A DNA stretch of 11,116 nucleotides from Nitrospirota bacterium (GTDB lineage: Bacteria > Nitrospirota > Thermodesulfovibrionia > Thermodesulfovibrionales > Dissulfurispiraceae). The notes beneath the pieces are model-generated. The model was not told the origin of the DNA. It did not search any database and worked only from the letters and a program-made list of their open reading frames with translations. The position numbers were made by a program, and so were the translations under genes. Location: NCBI GenBank assembly GCA_013349595.1, contig DUZI01000031.1, positions 1 to 11,116 of the forward strand, read 5' to 3'. Shown here piece by piece: positions 1-7,871 of this stretch (its first letter is position 1; the number at the start of each line of letters is the position of its first letter).

Positions 1-28
1 ATATATTTGTTAATACATCGGGCTTGTT

Positions 29-514
29 TTAAAGATATGCTGTTATACTGAATTTCGTAATGGTAAGAAAGTTTAAAGATCCCCTTTTATTGTTCACTGA
101 AAGCCCTTGTTCTGTTAAAAGTATTTCCAATGTCCTCATCATCAGAAGCGATAAAAAGCACAAATGCCCCCTAATTCTTTTTTTGATGTATCATCTACTT
201 GCTCTGTCAGATATTTCCTGCCACCCTTCTTGTTTAATACTTTTATCCTTAGAGGGAGTTTCCATTAATTCCTCCGCCAAACCATATAAAACACTGCATC
301 AGCAATATCAATTTTTCTCCTTTTGGGCTAACTTTTTAAACATGGGTGTTGATATAAAGTCTTTAAGCCTGCCTAAACTAAAAAGATATTTGTGATTAAT
401 ATTGCCGTCATCATCACGATAGCTTTCAACTAATAATATCAGGCAGTTACAGGTATTTTGAGAGGGAATTTTAGGGTTAACTGACAAACTCAGGAAAATG
501 TCAATACTAAATAA
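29..514 (-). pseudogene. Degraded IS4/IS1634-like transposase remnant
   Basis: Read on the minus strand in one frame, this stretch gives recognisable pieces of a DDE transposase of the IS4/IS1634 type. The N-terminal segment contains LVESYRDDDG (433-404) followed by SLGRL (379-365), like the usual 'ESYRDe.GK...SLGRL' opening of these proteins. A middle piece reads LAEELMETPSKDKS (about 275-235). The C-terminal piece RGHLCFLSLLMMRTLE (172-125) matches the family's conserved 'I.gHl.lcflalll.r.le' end. In-frame stops lie at 308-310, 299-301 and 191-193, and the frame ends at 29-31. At about 160 codons it is far shorter than the usual 400-550 residues, so most of the central catalytic region is gone. 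No ATG opens the frame. Family assignment is from remembered motifs. I saw no convincing terminal inverted repeats at either side. This accounts for nearly all of the apparently empty first 549 bases. Confidence 0.7.
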
Positions 515-549
515 CTATATTATATGGGTACACTTCAGCACTGCTAAAA

Positions 550-1671
550 TTATATTATCTCTGTTATACGATGACTTAGATGCTTTCTGTTTTGTAAAAA
601 CTTCGCACTAAAATGTTCATATCCCTTTGGTTGAATCCTTGACTTCTGGCCCTTGTCATCTACTAAATATAAGCCCTCTGGTATTACTTCACCAATAACT
701 GTAATCTCATAATCAGTTTTTTCAGGCAAGAAAGAGCCCTTAGGAATTGTAAATAATAGTTCAAAGTCTTCACCACCAGTTGTAGCAAGCTTGAGGGGAT
801 CTTCTCTAAGAATTTCTGCAAGGCCTTTCATCTCTTTAAGAATTGGTAATTTTTGTGTGAAAATCATTGCACCAACTTTACTTTCATCACATACCCTAAA
901 AAGGTCAATAAATAGTCCATCACTTATGTCAATCATTGAGGTTGCAATTGGAGAAATCTCTTTACTATTCCTTGCGATAGGCATAAGGTGACGATTTACA
1001 AAAGGCATAATGGATTGTGTATTAAGGGAAATCTTTTTGCCTTCTTTGAGGATATAAACCTCTTTGTCATCTATGTTTTTATTTTTTTTTATCTTTGAAA
1101 ATAAATATTTGTAATTTTCATCAAGGGAATTGAGTATTTTAAATCCAAGTGATGAATCGCCAAGGGATCCAGTAACACAGATTAAATCACCAACCTTTGC
1201 GCCATTTCTATAAACAGGTTTATCAGAAAAACCAATGACTGTTGCACAAATAGAAATATTTCTCAAACTTTCACAAAGATCACCACCAAGAAGGTCAAGT
1301 TTATATATCTTTAATGCATATTCAATCCCTTCGTAAAAGTCCCAGAAAAAAGTCTCTTCTGTATCTTTAGGAAAAGAGAGGGATAAAAATATTGCTAGGG
1401 GCTGACCCCCAGTTGCAAAGATATCACTAATATTTACAGAAACCGTTTTGAATCCTAAAGTATAGGCAGAGGTGTAAGACCTATCAAAGTGAACTCCTTC
1501 ATTAAGAGAATCTGTAGTAACGAGTATGGGCTTATTTAATCCTTTAATTACTGCACAATCATCGCCAATAGACTTTAAGACTTCATCTCTTTTTATCTGA
1601 AACTTTTTTCTTATTTTTTGCAGGAGAGACAACTCCCCCTTTTGACTTATTTTTATTGACAGATTTCCCAT
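550..1671 (-). CDS. thiL: Thiamine-monophosphate kinase ThiL
   Basis: ThiL phosphorylates thiamine monophosphate with ATP to give thiamine pyrophosphate, the last step of de novo cofactor synthesis in the cytoplasm. From the start used here (373 aa) the hallmarks are IGDDCAV (35-41), TTDSLNEGVHF (52-62) and NISDIFATGG (80-89), all supplying metal/nucleotide-binding Asp residues. GGDLC, ISDGL and TTGGEDFELLFTIP follow. The end, KGYEHF, also fits the family. A lysine-rich insertion near the middle (KIKKNKNIDDKEV) makes it somewhat longer than the usual 310-350 aa. The ATG at 1671 has an AAAGGT Shine-Dalgarno-like site about 7 bases upstream. A second ATG at 1707 (385 aa) also has a good site (AGAGG) but adds 12 lysine-rich residues not expected in the family. 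Either start lies inside the 3' end of lon, so translation is probably coupled to lon. Confidence 0.93.
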   Translation of the reverse strand: MGNLSIKISQKGELSLLQKIRKKFQIKRDEVLKSIGDDCAVIKGLNKPILVTTDSLNEGVHFDRSYTSAYTLGFKTVSVNISDIFATGGQPLAIFLSLSFPKDTEETFFWDFYEGIEYALKIYKLDLLGGDLCESLRNISICATVIGFSDKPVYRNGAKVGDLICVTGSLGDSSLGFKILNSLDENYKYLFSKIKKNKNIDDKEVYILKEGKKISLNTQSIMPFVNRHLMPIARNSKEISPIATSMIDISDGLFIDLFRVCDESKVGAMIFTQKLPILKEMKGLAEILREDPLKLATTGGEDFELLFTIPKGSFLPEKTDYEITVIGEVIPEGLYLVDDKGQKSRIQPKGYEHFSAKFLQNRKHLSHRITEII

Positions 1672-4042
1672 GATATTTACCTTTAGATGTTTTTTCAAGG
1701 GCAACATTAAAAACCTCTTTCATATTATTTACCAATATAAAATTCATACCCTTTTTTACATACTTTGGCATGTCATCAACTTCTTTTTTATTTCTCTTTG
1801 GAGCAATAACAGTAGCTATGTCCATCCTCTTTGCTGCAAGTGCCTTTTCTTTCAGGCCTCCAATAGGCAATACCCTACCCCTTAGGGTAACCTCACCTGT
1901 CATGGCAACATTTTTACTAACTGGAATCCCTGTAAATACTGAGGCTATGGCAGTTGCCATCGTTATTCCTGCAGAGGGACCATCTTTTGGAATCGCACCT
2001 GCAGGGACATGAATGTGAAGGTCAACATTTGAAAAGATGTCTTCTTTGAGCTTTAATTCTTTGGCACAAGATTTTATGTAACTCAAGGCTGCTTGAGCAG
2101 ACTCCTTCATCACATCTCCCAGTTGACCTGTAAGTGTAAGGCTACCTTTACCTTTCATAGTGGTTGCCTCAACATATATTATGTCCCCCCCTGCCTCTGT
2201 CCAGGCAAGACCTGTTGCTACACCTATTTCACTTTTTTTCATTTCCTCTTCAGGCAAGTATTTGGCTATACCAAGATATTTACTTACATTATCAGATGTT
2301 ATTGTAAAACTCCTTTTCTTTTTCCCTTCTGCTATTTGTTTTGCAACCTTTCTGCACAGATTAGCAATCTCTCTTTCAAGGTTTCTAACCCCAGCCTCTC
2401 GTGTATAATGAGAGATAATCTTTGAAAGGGCAGACTGCCCAATCTTTAACATTTCGTTAGTAATTCCATGCTCCTCCAGTTGTTTTGGTATGAGATATTT
2501 TTTGGCAATCTCAATCTTTTCTTCTTCGGTATAACCTGAAAGATATATTATCTCCATCCTGTCTTTTAGTGGACCAGGTATTGTGTCTGATAAATTACCT
2601 GTTGTAATAAACATAACATTTGACAGATCAAAAGGAACTGCAAGGTAATGATCCATAAAGGAATTGTTTTGTTCAGGGTCAAGCACCTCAAGGAGGGCAG
2701 ATGAGGGATCTCCTCTAAAATCACTGCCTATCTTATCAATCTCATCAAGCATAAAGACAGGATTATTTGTCCCAGCATTTTTAATTCCCTGAATAATCCT
2801 TCCCGGTAATGCACCTACATAGGTTCTTCTGTGTCCTCTTATCTCTGCCTCGTCTCTTACACCACCGAGCGACATCCTTACAAATTCTCTACCCAAAGAT
2901 CTGGCGATAGATCTACCAAGCGAAGTTTTGCCTACACCAGGAGGTCCTATAAAGCAAAGGATTGGTCCTTTCATCTTTTCTTTGAGTTTACGGACACTTA
3001 AATATTCCAGTATTCTTTCTTTGACCTTTTCTAAATCGTAGTGGTCTTCATTTAAGACCTTTTCTGCCTCTTTTATATCAAGTCTATCTTTTGTGCTCTT
3101 AGACCAGGGTAATTCTGTAAGCCACTCAAGATATGTTCTTATCGTGGCAGCCTCAGCACTGTCAGGATGCATCTTTTCAAGCCTTTTTATCTGTTTTTCT
3201 GCCTCTTTCATGACCTTTTCTGGCATACCGGCTTCATCTATCTTTTTTCTAAACTCACGAGCCTCTTCACCTTTTTCATCAATATCTCCAAGTTCTCTCT
3301 GAATAGCCTTTAGTTGTTCTCTTAAGAAATACTCTCTCTGTGACTTGTCAATCTCACCCCTTGCATCTGTTTGAATTTTTTGTTGAATAGTCAAGACTTG
3401 TATCTCTCTTTCAAGTATTTCACCTATTCTTTTTAATCTTTCAATAGGATTTGACATCTCAAGTATTTCCTGAGCTTGATCTGATTTAAGACCTAAATTT
3501 GATGCTATGAGATCTGCTAATCTACCGGGTTCTTCAATATTTTCAATAATTACCATAACATCAGGCATCATTGTTTTACCCAACGAAATGACCTTTTCAA
3601 GTTGCTCTTTGATGTTTCTTATGATTGCCTCGTTTTCGACTGTAGATATATATGGTTTTTCCTCTGTTATTTTTTCTATCTTAGCCATAAAGAAGGGCTC
3701 AAGTTGTGTATATTTAAGGACTTTTGATTTCTTAAGCCCTTGCACCAGTATTTTGACTCTGCCATCAGGGAGTTTTAACATCCTCATAACCATACAAACT
3801 GTCCCAGAACTATATAAATCTTCTGTGCTTGGGTTTTCTAAGGTCATGTCTTTTTGTGTGACAAGAAGTATCATCCTATTTGTGTTAAGAGAATGGTCAA
3901 TGGCTTTTATTGAGACATCTCTACCTACAAAAAGTGGAACAATCATATACGGGAAGACCACTATATCTCTTACAGGTAATACAGGCAGTATCTCTGGTAT
4001 GTCTATTTGTTGATCTAAATTATTCTTGTTCTGCTCACTCAT
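1583..4042 (-). CDS. lon: ATP-dependent protease La (LonA)
   Basis: LonA is a cytoplasmic hexameric AAA+ serine protease that degrades misfolded and regulatory proteins. This 819-aa protein has all parts in order. The N-terminal LON substrate-binding domain begins ILPVLPVRDIVVFPYM (18-33). A coiled-coil linker spans about 200-300 (QREYFLREQLKAIQRELG). The AAA+ module has Walker A GPPGVGKT (366-373) and Walker B MLDEID (431-436). The protease domain has the catalytic Ser690 in PKDGPSAG and the catalytic Lys733 in GGLKEK, 43 residues apart as in E. coli Lon. The start is supported by GGAGG ten bases upstream. Homology appears to end near residue 784; the remaining 35 residues are about one third lysine and overlap thiL in another frame. 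The 111-bp gap from hsp20 is almost pure A+T and could hold its own promoter, but I see no clear sigma-32 or CIRCE site. Confidence 0.97.
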   Translation of the reverse strand: MSEQNKNNLDQQIDIPEILPVLPVRDIVVFPYMIVPLFVGRDVSIKAIDHSLNTNRMILLVTQKDMTLENPSTEDLYSSGTVCMVMRMLKLPDGRVKILVQGLKKSKVLKYTQLEPFFMAKIEKITEEKPYISTVENEAIIRNIKEQLEKVISLGKTMMPDVMVIIENIEEPGRLADLIASNLGLKSDQAQEILEMSNPIERLKRIGEILEREIQVLTIQQKIQTDARGEIDKSQREYFLREQLKAIQRELGDIDEKGEEAREFRKKIDEAGMPEKVMKEAEKQIKRLEKMHPDSAEAATIRTYLEWLTELPWSKSTKDRLDIKEAEKVLNEDHYDLEKVKERILEYLSVRKLKEKMKGPILCFIGPPGVGKTSLGRSIARSLGREFVRMSLGGVRDEAEIRGHRRTYVGALPGRIIQGIKNAGTNNPVFMLDEIDKIGSDFRGDPSSALLEVLDPEQNNSFMDHYLAVPFDLSNVMFITTGNLSDTIPGPLKDRMEIIYLSGYTEEEKIEIAKKYLIPKQLEEHGITNEMLKIGQSALSKIISHYTREAGVRNLEREIANLCRKVAKQIAEGKKKRSFTITSDNVSKYLGIAKYLPEEEMKKSEIGVATGLAWTEAGGDIIYVEATTMKGKGSLTLTGQLGDVMKESAQAALSYIKSCAKELKLKEDIFSNVDLHIHVPAGAIPKDGPSAGITMATAIASVFTGIPVSKNVAMTGEVTLRGRVLPIGGLKEKALAAKRMDIATVIAPKRNKKEVDDMPKYVKKGMNFILVNNMKEVFNVALEKTSKGKYHGKSVNKNKSKGGVVSPAKNKKKVSDKKR

Positions 4043-4153
4043 TTAAGCAATTCCTCCAATTTTTATTTCCTTTACAAATATATAAAAAATCCTGATTTAA
4101 TAAAAAGAAAAAATATTTTTTACTAATTTATCATAATATCTATTATTTGAATC

Positions 4154-4516
4154 CTATGCTCTTTTTACAGGTATTTGAAGCATTCTACTTGTAATCTTAT
4201 CAAAGACAATCTTTAATACACCATTATCATAGGTTGCATTACCTGTAATAATATTGGCAGTAACAGGCATAGTCAAAACTCGTCTGAAACTATGAGAAAC
4301 CCTTTCAATGCAAAAATAATTCAAAGCCCTTGATTCCTCTGCTATCTCTTTTCGCTTGCCTTCAATAACAAGAAGTTCTCTGAATATCTTCACAGAAATA
4401 TCAGCAGGGTCAGTCCCCGGAACATCCATCTCAAATACTACTTTATCTTCTGTCTCATAAATATCAACAGGTGGCCACATTGAAGTCTCTGTAGGTCCTA
4501 AAAAGAAACCTTCCAT
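4154..4516 (-). CDS. Small heat-shock protein, Hsp20/alpha-crystallin family
   Basis: This 120-aa protein is an ATP-independent holdase chaperone of the Hsp20 family, expected to bind unfolding proteins in the cytoplasm. The alpha-crystallin domain starts at PPVDIYETEDKVVFEMDVPG (15-34), passes through a typical 'SFRRVLTMP' strand (76-84) and ends with NGVLKIVFDK (98-107), the family's 'NGVL.I..PK' motif with Asp in place of Pro. A C-terminal IPV (115-117) fits the I-x-I/V oligomerisation motif. The N-terminal arm is only about 13 residues, so the protein is shorter than the usual 140-150 aa and may form smaller oligomers (inference). Its ATG shares one base with the galU stop codon (TAATG), which implies translational coupling. 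It precedes lon on the same strand, which puts a holdase and a protease in one unit. Confidence 0.93.
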   Translation of the reverse strand: MEGFFLGPTETSMWPPVDIYETEDKVVFEMDVPGTDPADISVKIFRELLVIEGKRKEIAEESRALNYFCIERVSHSFRRVLTMPVTANIITGNATYDNGVLKIVFDKITSRMLQIPVKRA

Positions 4517-5388
4517 TATTTGATACTCCTTGCCTTTTTTATTATATACTCTTTTAAGCCTTCTGACAGTTCATTATTCTTGAGTGCCAAGTCAATTGTA
4601 GCTTTAATAAATCCTAATTTATCTCCTGCATCATATCTTTCCCCTTTGATTAAGTATCCATAAATAGGTCTTTTCTTTAGTAACTTTTTTAAGGCATCTG
4701 TTAGTTGTATCTCACCGCCTGCGCCAGGGGTAAGATTTTGTAATATTTGAAATATGTCAGGAGTTAGTATATATCTTCCTATAATTGCGAGATTTGAGGG
4801 AGCCTTTTGAATACTTGGTTTTTCAACCAGATCTTCAATTCTATATATATCACCTTCTTTAAATCCTTTTATTATGCCGTATCTGTTTACTTCATTTTTA
4901 GGAACCTCTTGAAGTGCAATAACAGGTGCGTCTTTTTCATAAAAGATTTTTGCCATCTCTTCAAGTAATGGATATTCAGGGTCAATAACATCATCACTTA
5001 GTATTACTGCAAAGGGTTCATTATTGACAAAAGGACTTGCACAACCAATAGCATGACCAAGTCCAAGTGCTGTTTTTTGACGAATATAAGCAAAATGGAC
5101 ATCGTTGAGTTTTTGAATCTCTTCAAGAAGTTTATCCTTGCCAGAACTTTTTAATTTTTCCTCAAGTCTGTATGCTGCATCAAAATGGTCTTCTATTGTT
5201 CTTTTATTCTTACCTGTGATAATGATAAACTCCTCCATTCCTGCATTGATTGCCTCCTCAACTGCATATTGGATAAGTGGTTTGTCAACTATTGGTAACA
5301 TTTCTTTTGGTGATGCCTTTGTTGCTGGTAAAAATCTTGTACCAAGACCTGCTGCAGGGAGTATAACCTTTTTAATCCTCTTTTCCAT
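4516..5388 (-). CDS. galU: UTP--glucose-1-phosphate uridylyltransferase
   Basis: GalU makes UDP-glucose from UTP and glucose 1-phosphate in the cytoplasm, feeding lipopolysaccharide, exopolysaccharide and trehalose or glycogen-type routes. The 290-aa length is standard. The nucleotide-binding signature is GLGTRFLPATKASPKEMLP (14-32), followed by the family motifs VDKPLIQYAVEEA and FIIITGKNKRTIEDHFD. Later motifs are LGLGHAI, AVILSDDVI (metal-binding Asp), VEKP and GGEIQLTDAL. The start at 5388 is preceded by GGAG nine bases upstream and gives the expected N-terminus. It is the first gene of the minus-strand block and shares one base with hsp20. The upstream region to lysA (divergent) contains an inverted-repeat element. 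The main ambiguity is substrate: dTTP-type RmlA proteins are more distant, and the motif set clearly favours GalU. Confidence 0.96.
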   Translation of the reverse strand: MEKRIKKVILPAAGLGTRFLPATKASPKEMLPIVDKPLIQYAVEEAINAGMEEFIIITGKNKRTIEDHFDAAYRLEEKLKSSGKDKLLEEIQKLNDVHFAYIRQKTALGLGHAIGCASPFVNNEPFAVILSDDVIDPEYPLLEEMAKIFYEKDAPVIALQEVPKNEVNRYGIIKGFKEGDIYRIEDLVEKPSIQKAPSNLAIIGRYILTPDIFQILQNLTPGAGGEIQLTDALKKLLKKRPIYGYLIKGERYDAGDKLGFIKATIDLALKNNELSEGLKEYIIKKARSIK

Positions 5389-5476
5389 CTTATCAATCTC
5401 CTTAAATGAATAAGAATTTGTAAGAAAACACTTTTTTTAACTTATAACACATTACTTCTTACCTTAAAATAGCGCT

Positions 5477-5608
5477 TAGGAAGGGCTGTTTCAGGCTTTT
5501 TATAATCGACAGATTTTATTTAATTTTTCTTTATTCATTATAATGCAATGCCTTATGACAAAACCCTAGGAACTTTGTCGTATAAAAATCCCACACCAGC
5601 CCTTCCTA
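5477..5608. mobile_element. Putative 132-bp MITE-like element with inverted termini
   Basis: The ends are a perfect 12-bp inverted repeat: TAGGAAGGGCTG at 5477-5488 and its complement at 5597-5608. The similarity continues inwards. After about 8 differing bases both arms carry TTTTTATA followed, directly or after two extra bases, by CGACA, giving imperfect termini of about 33 bp. The interior is AT-rich, has no coding frame, and includes a CATTATAATG palindrome (5536-5545) and a GACAAA-n11-TTTGTC dyad (5557-5579). Short non-coding DNA with long terminal inverted repeats is typical of a MITE or an internally deleted insertion sequence. I found no adjacent target-site duplication, and only one copy lies in the window. 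A structured leader RNA or a bidirectional regulatory region are alternatives. Confidence 0.5.
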
Positions 5609-5666
5609 TCTTACTTGCTGATCTTATAAAGCTTTTTAGTTCTATCGCCGATTTTGGGTCTTATGC

Positions 5667-5695
5667 TTGGATTATTTTTTGGTTACTATTATGTT
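5667..5695 (+). promoter_or_regulatory. Possible sigma-70-type promoter for lysA
   Basis: TTGGAT at 5667-5672 and TATGTT at 5690-5695 are separated by 17 bases, matching the consensus boxes only partly (3/6 and 4/6). Transcription from here would start near 5702 and leave a leader of about 28 bases before the GTG at 5730, consistent with that start. No lysine-riboswitch-like structure is evident upstream. This is weak evidence in AT-rich DNA. Confidence 0.25.
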
Positions 5696-5717
5696 AAAAT
5701 GTTTGGAAAAAATCAAA

Positions 5718-5722
5718 AGAGG
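5718..5722 (+). promoter_or_regulatory. Shine-Dalgarno site that decides the lysA start
   Basis: AGAGG is followed by seven bases and then GTG at 5730. Neither the upstream TTG (5667) nor the ATG (5691) in the same frame has a comparable site. Confidence 0.6.
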
Positions 5723-5729
5723 TAAAAAG

Positions 5730-6983
5730 GTGGACCACTTTAAATACAAAAATGGTCATTTATATGCAGAGGATGTGCCTGTTGAAAAAATCGCCAATGA
5801 TTTTGGCACACCATTATATATTTATAGTTATGCAACTTTAATAAGACATTTCAAGGCCTATGAAGAGTCATTTAAAAGTATTAAACATTTGACTTGTTAT
5901 GCCTTAAAGGCAAATTCAAATTCTACGATTGTAAAGATTGCATCTAAAGAAGGCTGTGGTGCCGATGTGGTTTCAGGTGGTGAATTATATAAGGCATTAA
6001 AAAATGGAATTAGCCCTAAAAAGATTGTCTATGCTGGAGTTGGAAAGACAAAAGATGAGATAGCCTTTGCAATAAATAAAGGCATATTAATGTTTAATGT
6101 AGAATCATTGGATGAACTTCTTCAGATAAATGATGTTGCCAAATCTTTAAAAAAACAAGCCCCCATTGCCTTGCGGATAAATCCTGATATTGATCCTCAG
6201 ACGCATCCATACATATCAACAGGTCTTAAAAAACATAAATTCGGCATTCCCATTGAGGATGCCTTGGAGCACTTTAAGATTGCCCAATCATTAGCTAATA
6301 CAAAGGTGCTTGGTATTCATATGCATATTGGTTCTCAACTAACAAATGTCTTACCATTCGTTGATGCACTAAAGAGGATTTTAAAGCTAAAATATGACTT
6401 GAAAAATCTTGGTATTGAGATTGATTACTTAGATATTGGTGGTGGTATAGGCATTAATTATAATGACGAAAAACCACCTCATCCATCTGAACTATCAAAT
6501 CACATATTACCTATGCTCAAAAATTTAGACATAACATTGATACTTGAACCCGGAAGATCAATTGTAGGAAATGCAGGTATTCTTGTCACAAAGACCCTTT
6601 ACCTCAAAAAAGGAGATGGTAAGGAATTCATCATAGTAGATGCAGCAATGAATGATTTGATAAGACCTTCTATTTATGGCGCCTATCATCGTATAGAGCC
6701 TGTTAAAAAGACAAAGAGAAATACTATATTGGCTGATGTAGTAGGTCCTGTATGTGAGTCTGGTGATTTTCTCGCCAAAGATAGAGAAATAAAAAAGGTA
6801 AATAAAGGTGAACTAATTGCGGTAATGAGTGCAGGGGCTTATGGTTTTTCAATGGCATCAAATTATAATAGTCGTCCTAGACCAGCAGAAGTACTGGTCA
6901 AGGGAGACAATAATTACCTAATTAGAAAAAGAGAGACCTTTCGAGATTTGATTAAGGGCGAGATAATCCCTGATTTTATTTAG
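5730..6983 (+). CDS. lysA: Diaminopimelate decarboxylase
   Basis: LysA is a PLP enzyme that decarboxylates meso-diaminopimelate to L-lysine, the last step of the pathway. I take GTG at 5730 as the start (417 aa). It begins VDHFKYKNGHLYAEDVP, as the family usually does, and has an AGAGG site seven bases upstream. The frame stays open to 5667, but the extra 21 residues look non-homologous. PLP Lys60 lies in CYALKANSN, and HMHIGSQ is at 197-203. The glycine-rich phosphate loop GGGIG is at 237-241 and EPGR at 273-276. The active-site Cys342 from the partner subunit is in CESGD, and GAYGFSMASNYNSRPRP is at 369-385. It is the fold-type III, alanine-racemase-like decarboxylase. It leads the plus-strand DAP cluster, 39 bases ahead of dapF. 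Arginine or ornithine decarboxylase homologues are unlikely given the HIGSQ, CESGD and DAP-gene context. Confidence 0.95.
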   Translation: MDHFKYKNGHLYAEDVPVEKIANDFGTPLYIYSYATLIRHFKAYEESFKSIKHLTCYALKANSNSTIVKIASKEGCGADVVSGGELYKALKNGISPKKIVYAGVGKTKDEIAFAINKGILMFNVESLDELLQINDVAKSLKKQAPIALRINPDIDPQTHPYISTGLKKHKFGIPIEDALEHFKIAQSLANTKVLGIHMHIGSQLTNVLPFVDALKRILKLKYDLKNLGIEIDYLDIGGGIGINYNDEKPPHPSELSNHILPMLKNLDITLILEPGRSIVGNAGILVTKTLYLKKGDGKEFIIVDAAMNDLIRPSIYGAYHRIEPVKKTKRNTILADVVGPVCESGDFLAKDREIKKVNKGELIAVMSAGAYGFSMASNYNSRPRPAEVLVKGDNNYLIRKRETFRDLIKGEIIPDFI

Positions 6984-7022
6984 TCTCTTTTTAAATTCCG
7001 AATTCCTTAAATGGAGTAAACA

Positions 7023-7871
7023 ATGCTAATTAATTTCACAAAAATGCAAGGCACAGGAAATGACTTTGTTCTTATCAACTGTCTTAAGGAAATATCCTTT
7101 TCAAAGTTGCTTAATATATCCGAATTGTGTGCAAAGATTTGCCATAGAAAATTTGGTATTGGAGCCGATCAGGTGCTTCTGTTAATGCCTTCAAAGGTTG
7201 CTGATTTTCGTATGGATATTTATAACGCAGATGGTAGTAAGGTGGAGATGTGTGGTAATGGCATAAGATGTCTGGCAAAATATATTTGGGATGAAAAATT
7301 ATCAGAAAAAGAGCAATTGGAGATTGAAACACCTGCAGGCATCATCAAACCTAAAAAAAATGGTGATATGGTAAAGGTAGATATGGGAAAGCCTTTATTT
7401 GAACCATCACTTATTCCTGTAAATTTAGATACAGGCTCCCCAATTTTTGATTATCACCTGCCTATTCTTGACAGTGAATTTAAGATTAACTGCGTATCAA
7501 TGGGCAATCCGCATGCGGTAATTTATCTGCAGCAAGATATTAGTACCTTTGATGTATCGCGTTATGGCAGGTTGATTGAAAATCACTCTTTATTCCCTAA
7601 AAGAATAAATGTAGAATTTGTCAATGTTATCAACAAAGACAAAATTAAGATGAGGGTATGGGAAAGGGGTTCAGGGGAAACCCTTGCATGTGGAACAGGT
7701 GCTTGCTCAAGCGCCGTTGTATCAATTTATAAGGGTTTGACAAATCCAAAGACCGAGGTTGAGCTTTTAGGAGGCAGTCTCTTTATTGAGTGGAATAAAG
7801 GCGAGTCAGTTTTTATGACAGGTCCAGCAAAAGAGGTCTTTAAGGGGAGGATAAATATTGATATTTTTTGA
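7023..7871 (+). CDS. dapF: Diaminopimelate epimerase
   Basis: DapF interconverts LL- and meso-diaminopimelate without a cofactor, using two cysteines. This supplies meso-DAP for peptidoglycan and for LysA. The 282-aa length is typical. The N-terminus MLINFTKMQGTGNDFVLI is canonical. The first catalytic cysteine is Cys77 in EMCGNGIRC and the second is Cys223 in ACGTGACS. GNPHAV (161-166) and ERGSGET (214-220) complete the substrate-binding set. A GGAG site sits just upstream of the ATG. The last 14 bases overlap the start of the PilZ gene, and the dapF 3' end contains that gene's Shine-Dalgarno sequence, so the two are likely translated together. Confidence 0.97.
   Translation: MLINFTKMQGTGNDFVLINCLKEISFSKLLNISELCAKICHRKFGIGADQVLLLMPSKVADFRMDIYNADGSKVEMCGNGIRCLAKYIWDEKLSEKEQLEIETPAGIIKPKKNGDMVKVDMGKPLFEPSLIPVNLDTGSPIFDYHLPILDSEFKINCVSMGNPHAVIYLQQDISTFDVSRYGRLIENHSLFPKRINVEFVNVINKDKIKMRVWERGSGETLACGTGACSSAVVSIYKGLTNPKTEVELLGGSLFIEWNKGESVFMTGPAKEVFKGRINIDIF
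7842..7850 (+). promoter_or_regulatory. Strong Shine-Dalgarno for the PilZ gene inside dapF
   Basis: AAGGGGAGG lies in the dapF coding sequence, seven bases before a TTG at 7858. Strength and spacing favour TTG initiation there. No other start in this frame would preserve the PilZ arginine motif. Confidence 0.65.

Noticed and set aside
60..395. 111-codon plus-strand open frame
   Set aside because: It lies antisense to the transposase remnant, has no recognisable motif and no Shine-Dalgarno site. The minus-strand reading explains the sequence better.
3507..4013. 168-codon plus-strand open frame opposite lon
   Set aside because: It is a shadow of the well-supported Lon reading frame, with no motif and no initiation signal.
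4108..4121. AAAAAATATTTTTT palindrome between hsp20 and lon as a terminator
   Set aside because: The stem contains no G or C and would be too weak; such runs are expected in DNA of this composition.
4043..4153. Heat-shock control elements (CIRCE or sigma-32 boxes) before lon
   Set aside because: No TTAGCACTC-type inverted repeat or CTTGAA/CCCCAT pair could be found on either strand.
5457..5614. TCTTAC direct repeats (5457-5462 and 5609-5614) as a target-site duplication of the inverted-repeat element
   Set aside because: The right copy abuts the element, but the left copy is 14 bases away from its end, so they do not flank it properly.
5389..5729. Lysine riboswitch (L box) upstream of lysA
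   Set aside because: I see no conserved L-box core or multi-helix layout; the structure present is explained by the inverted-repeat element.
5667..5729. Upstream TTG (5667) or ATG (5691) as the lysA start
   Set aside because: Neither has a Shine-Dalgarno site and the added residues are not family-like; GTG at 5730 has both.
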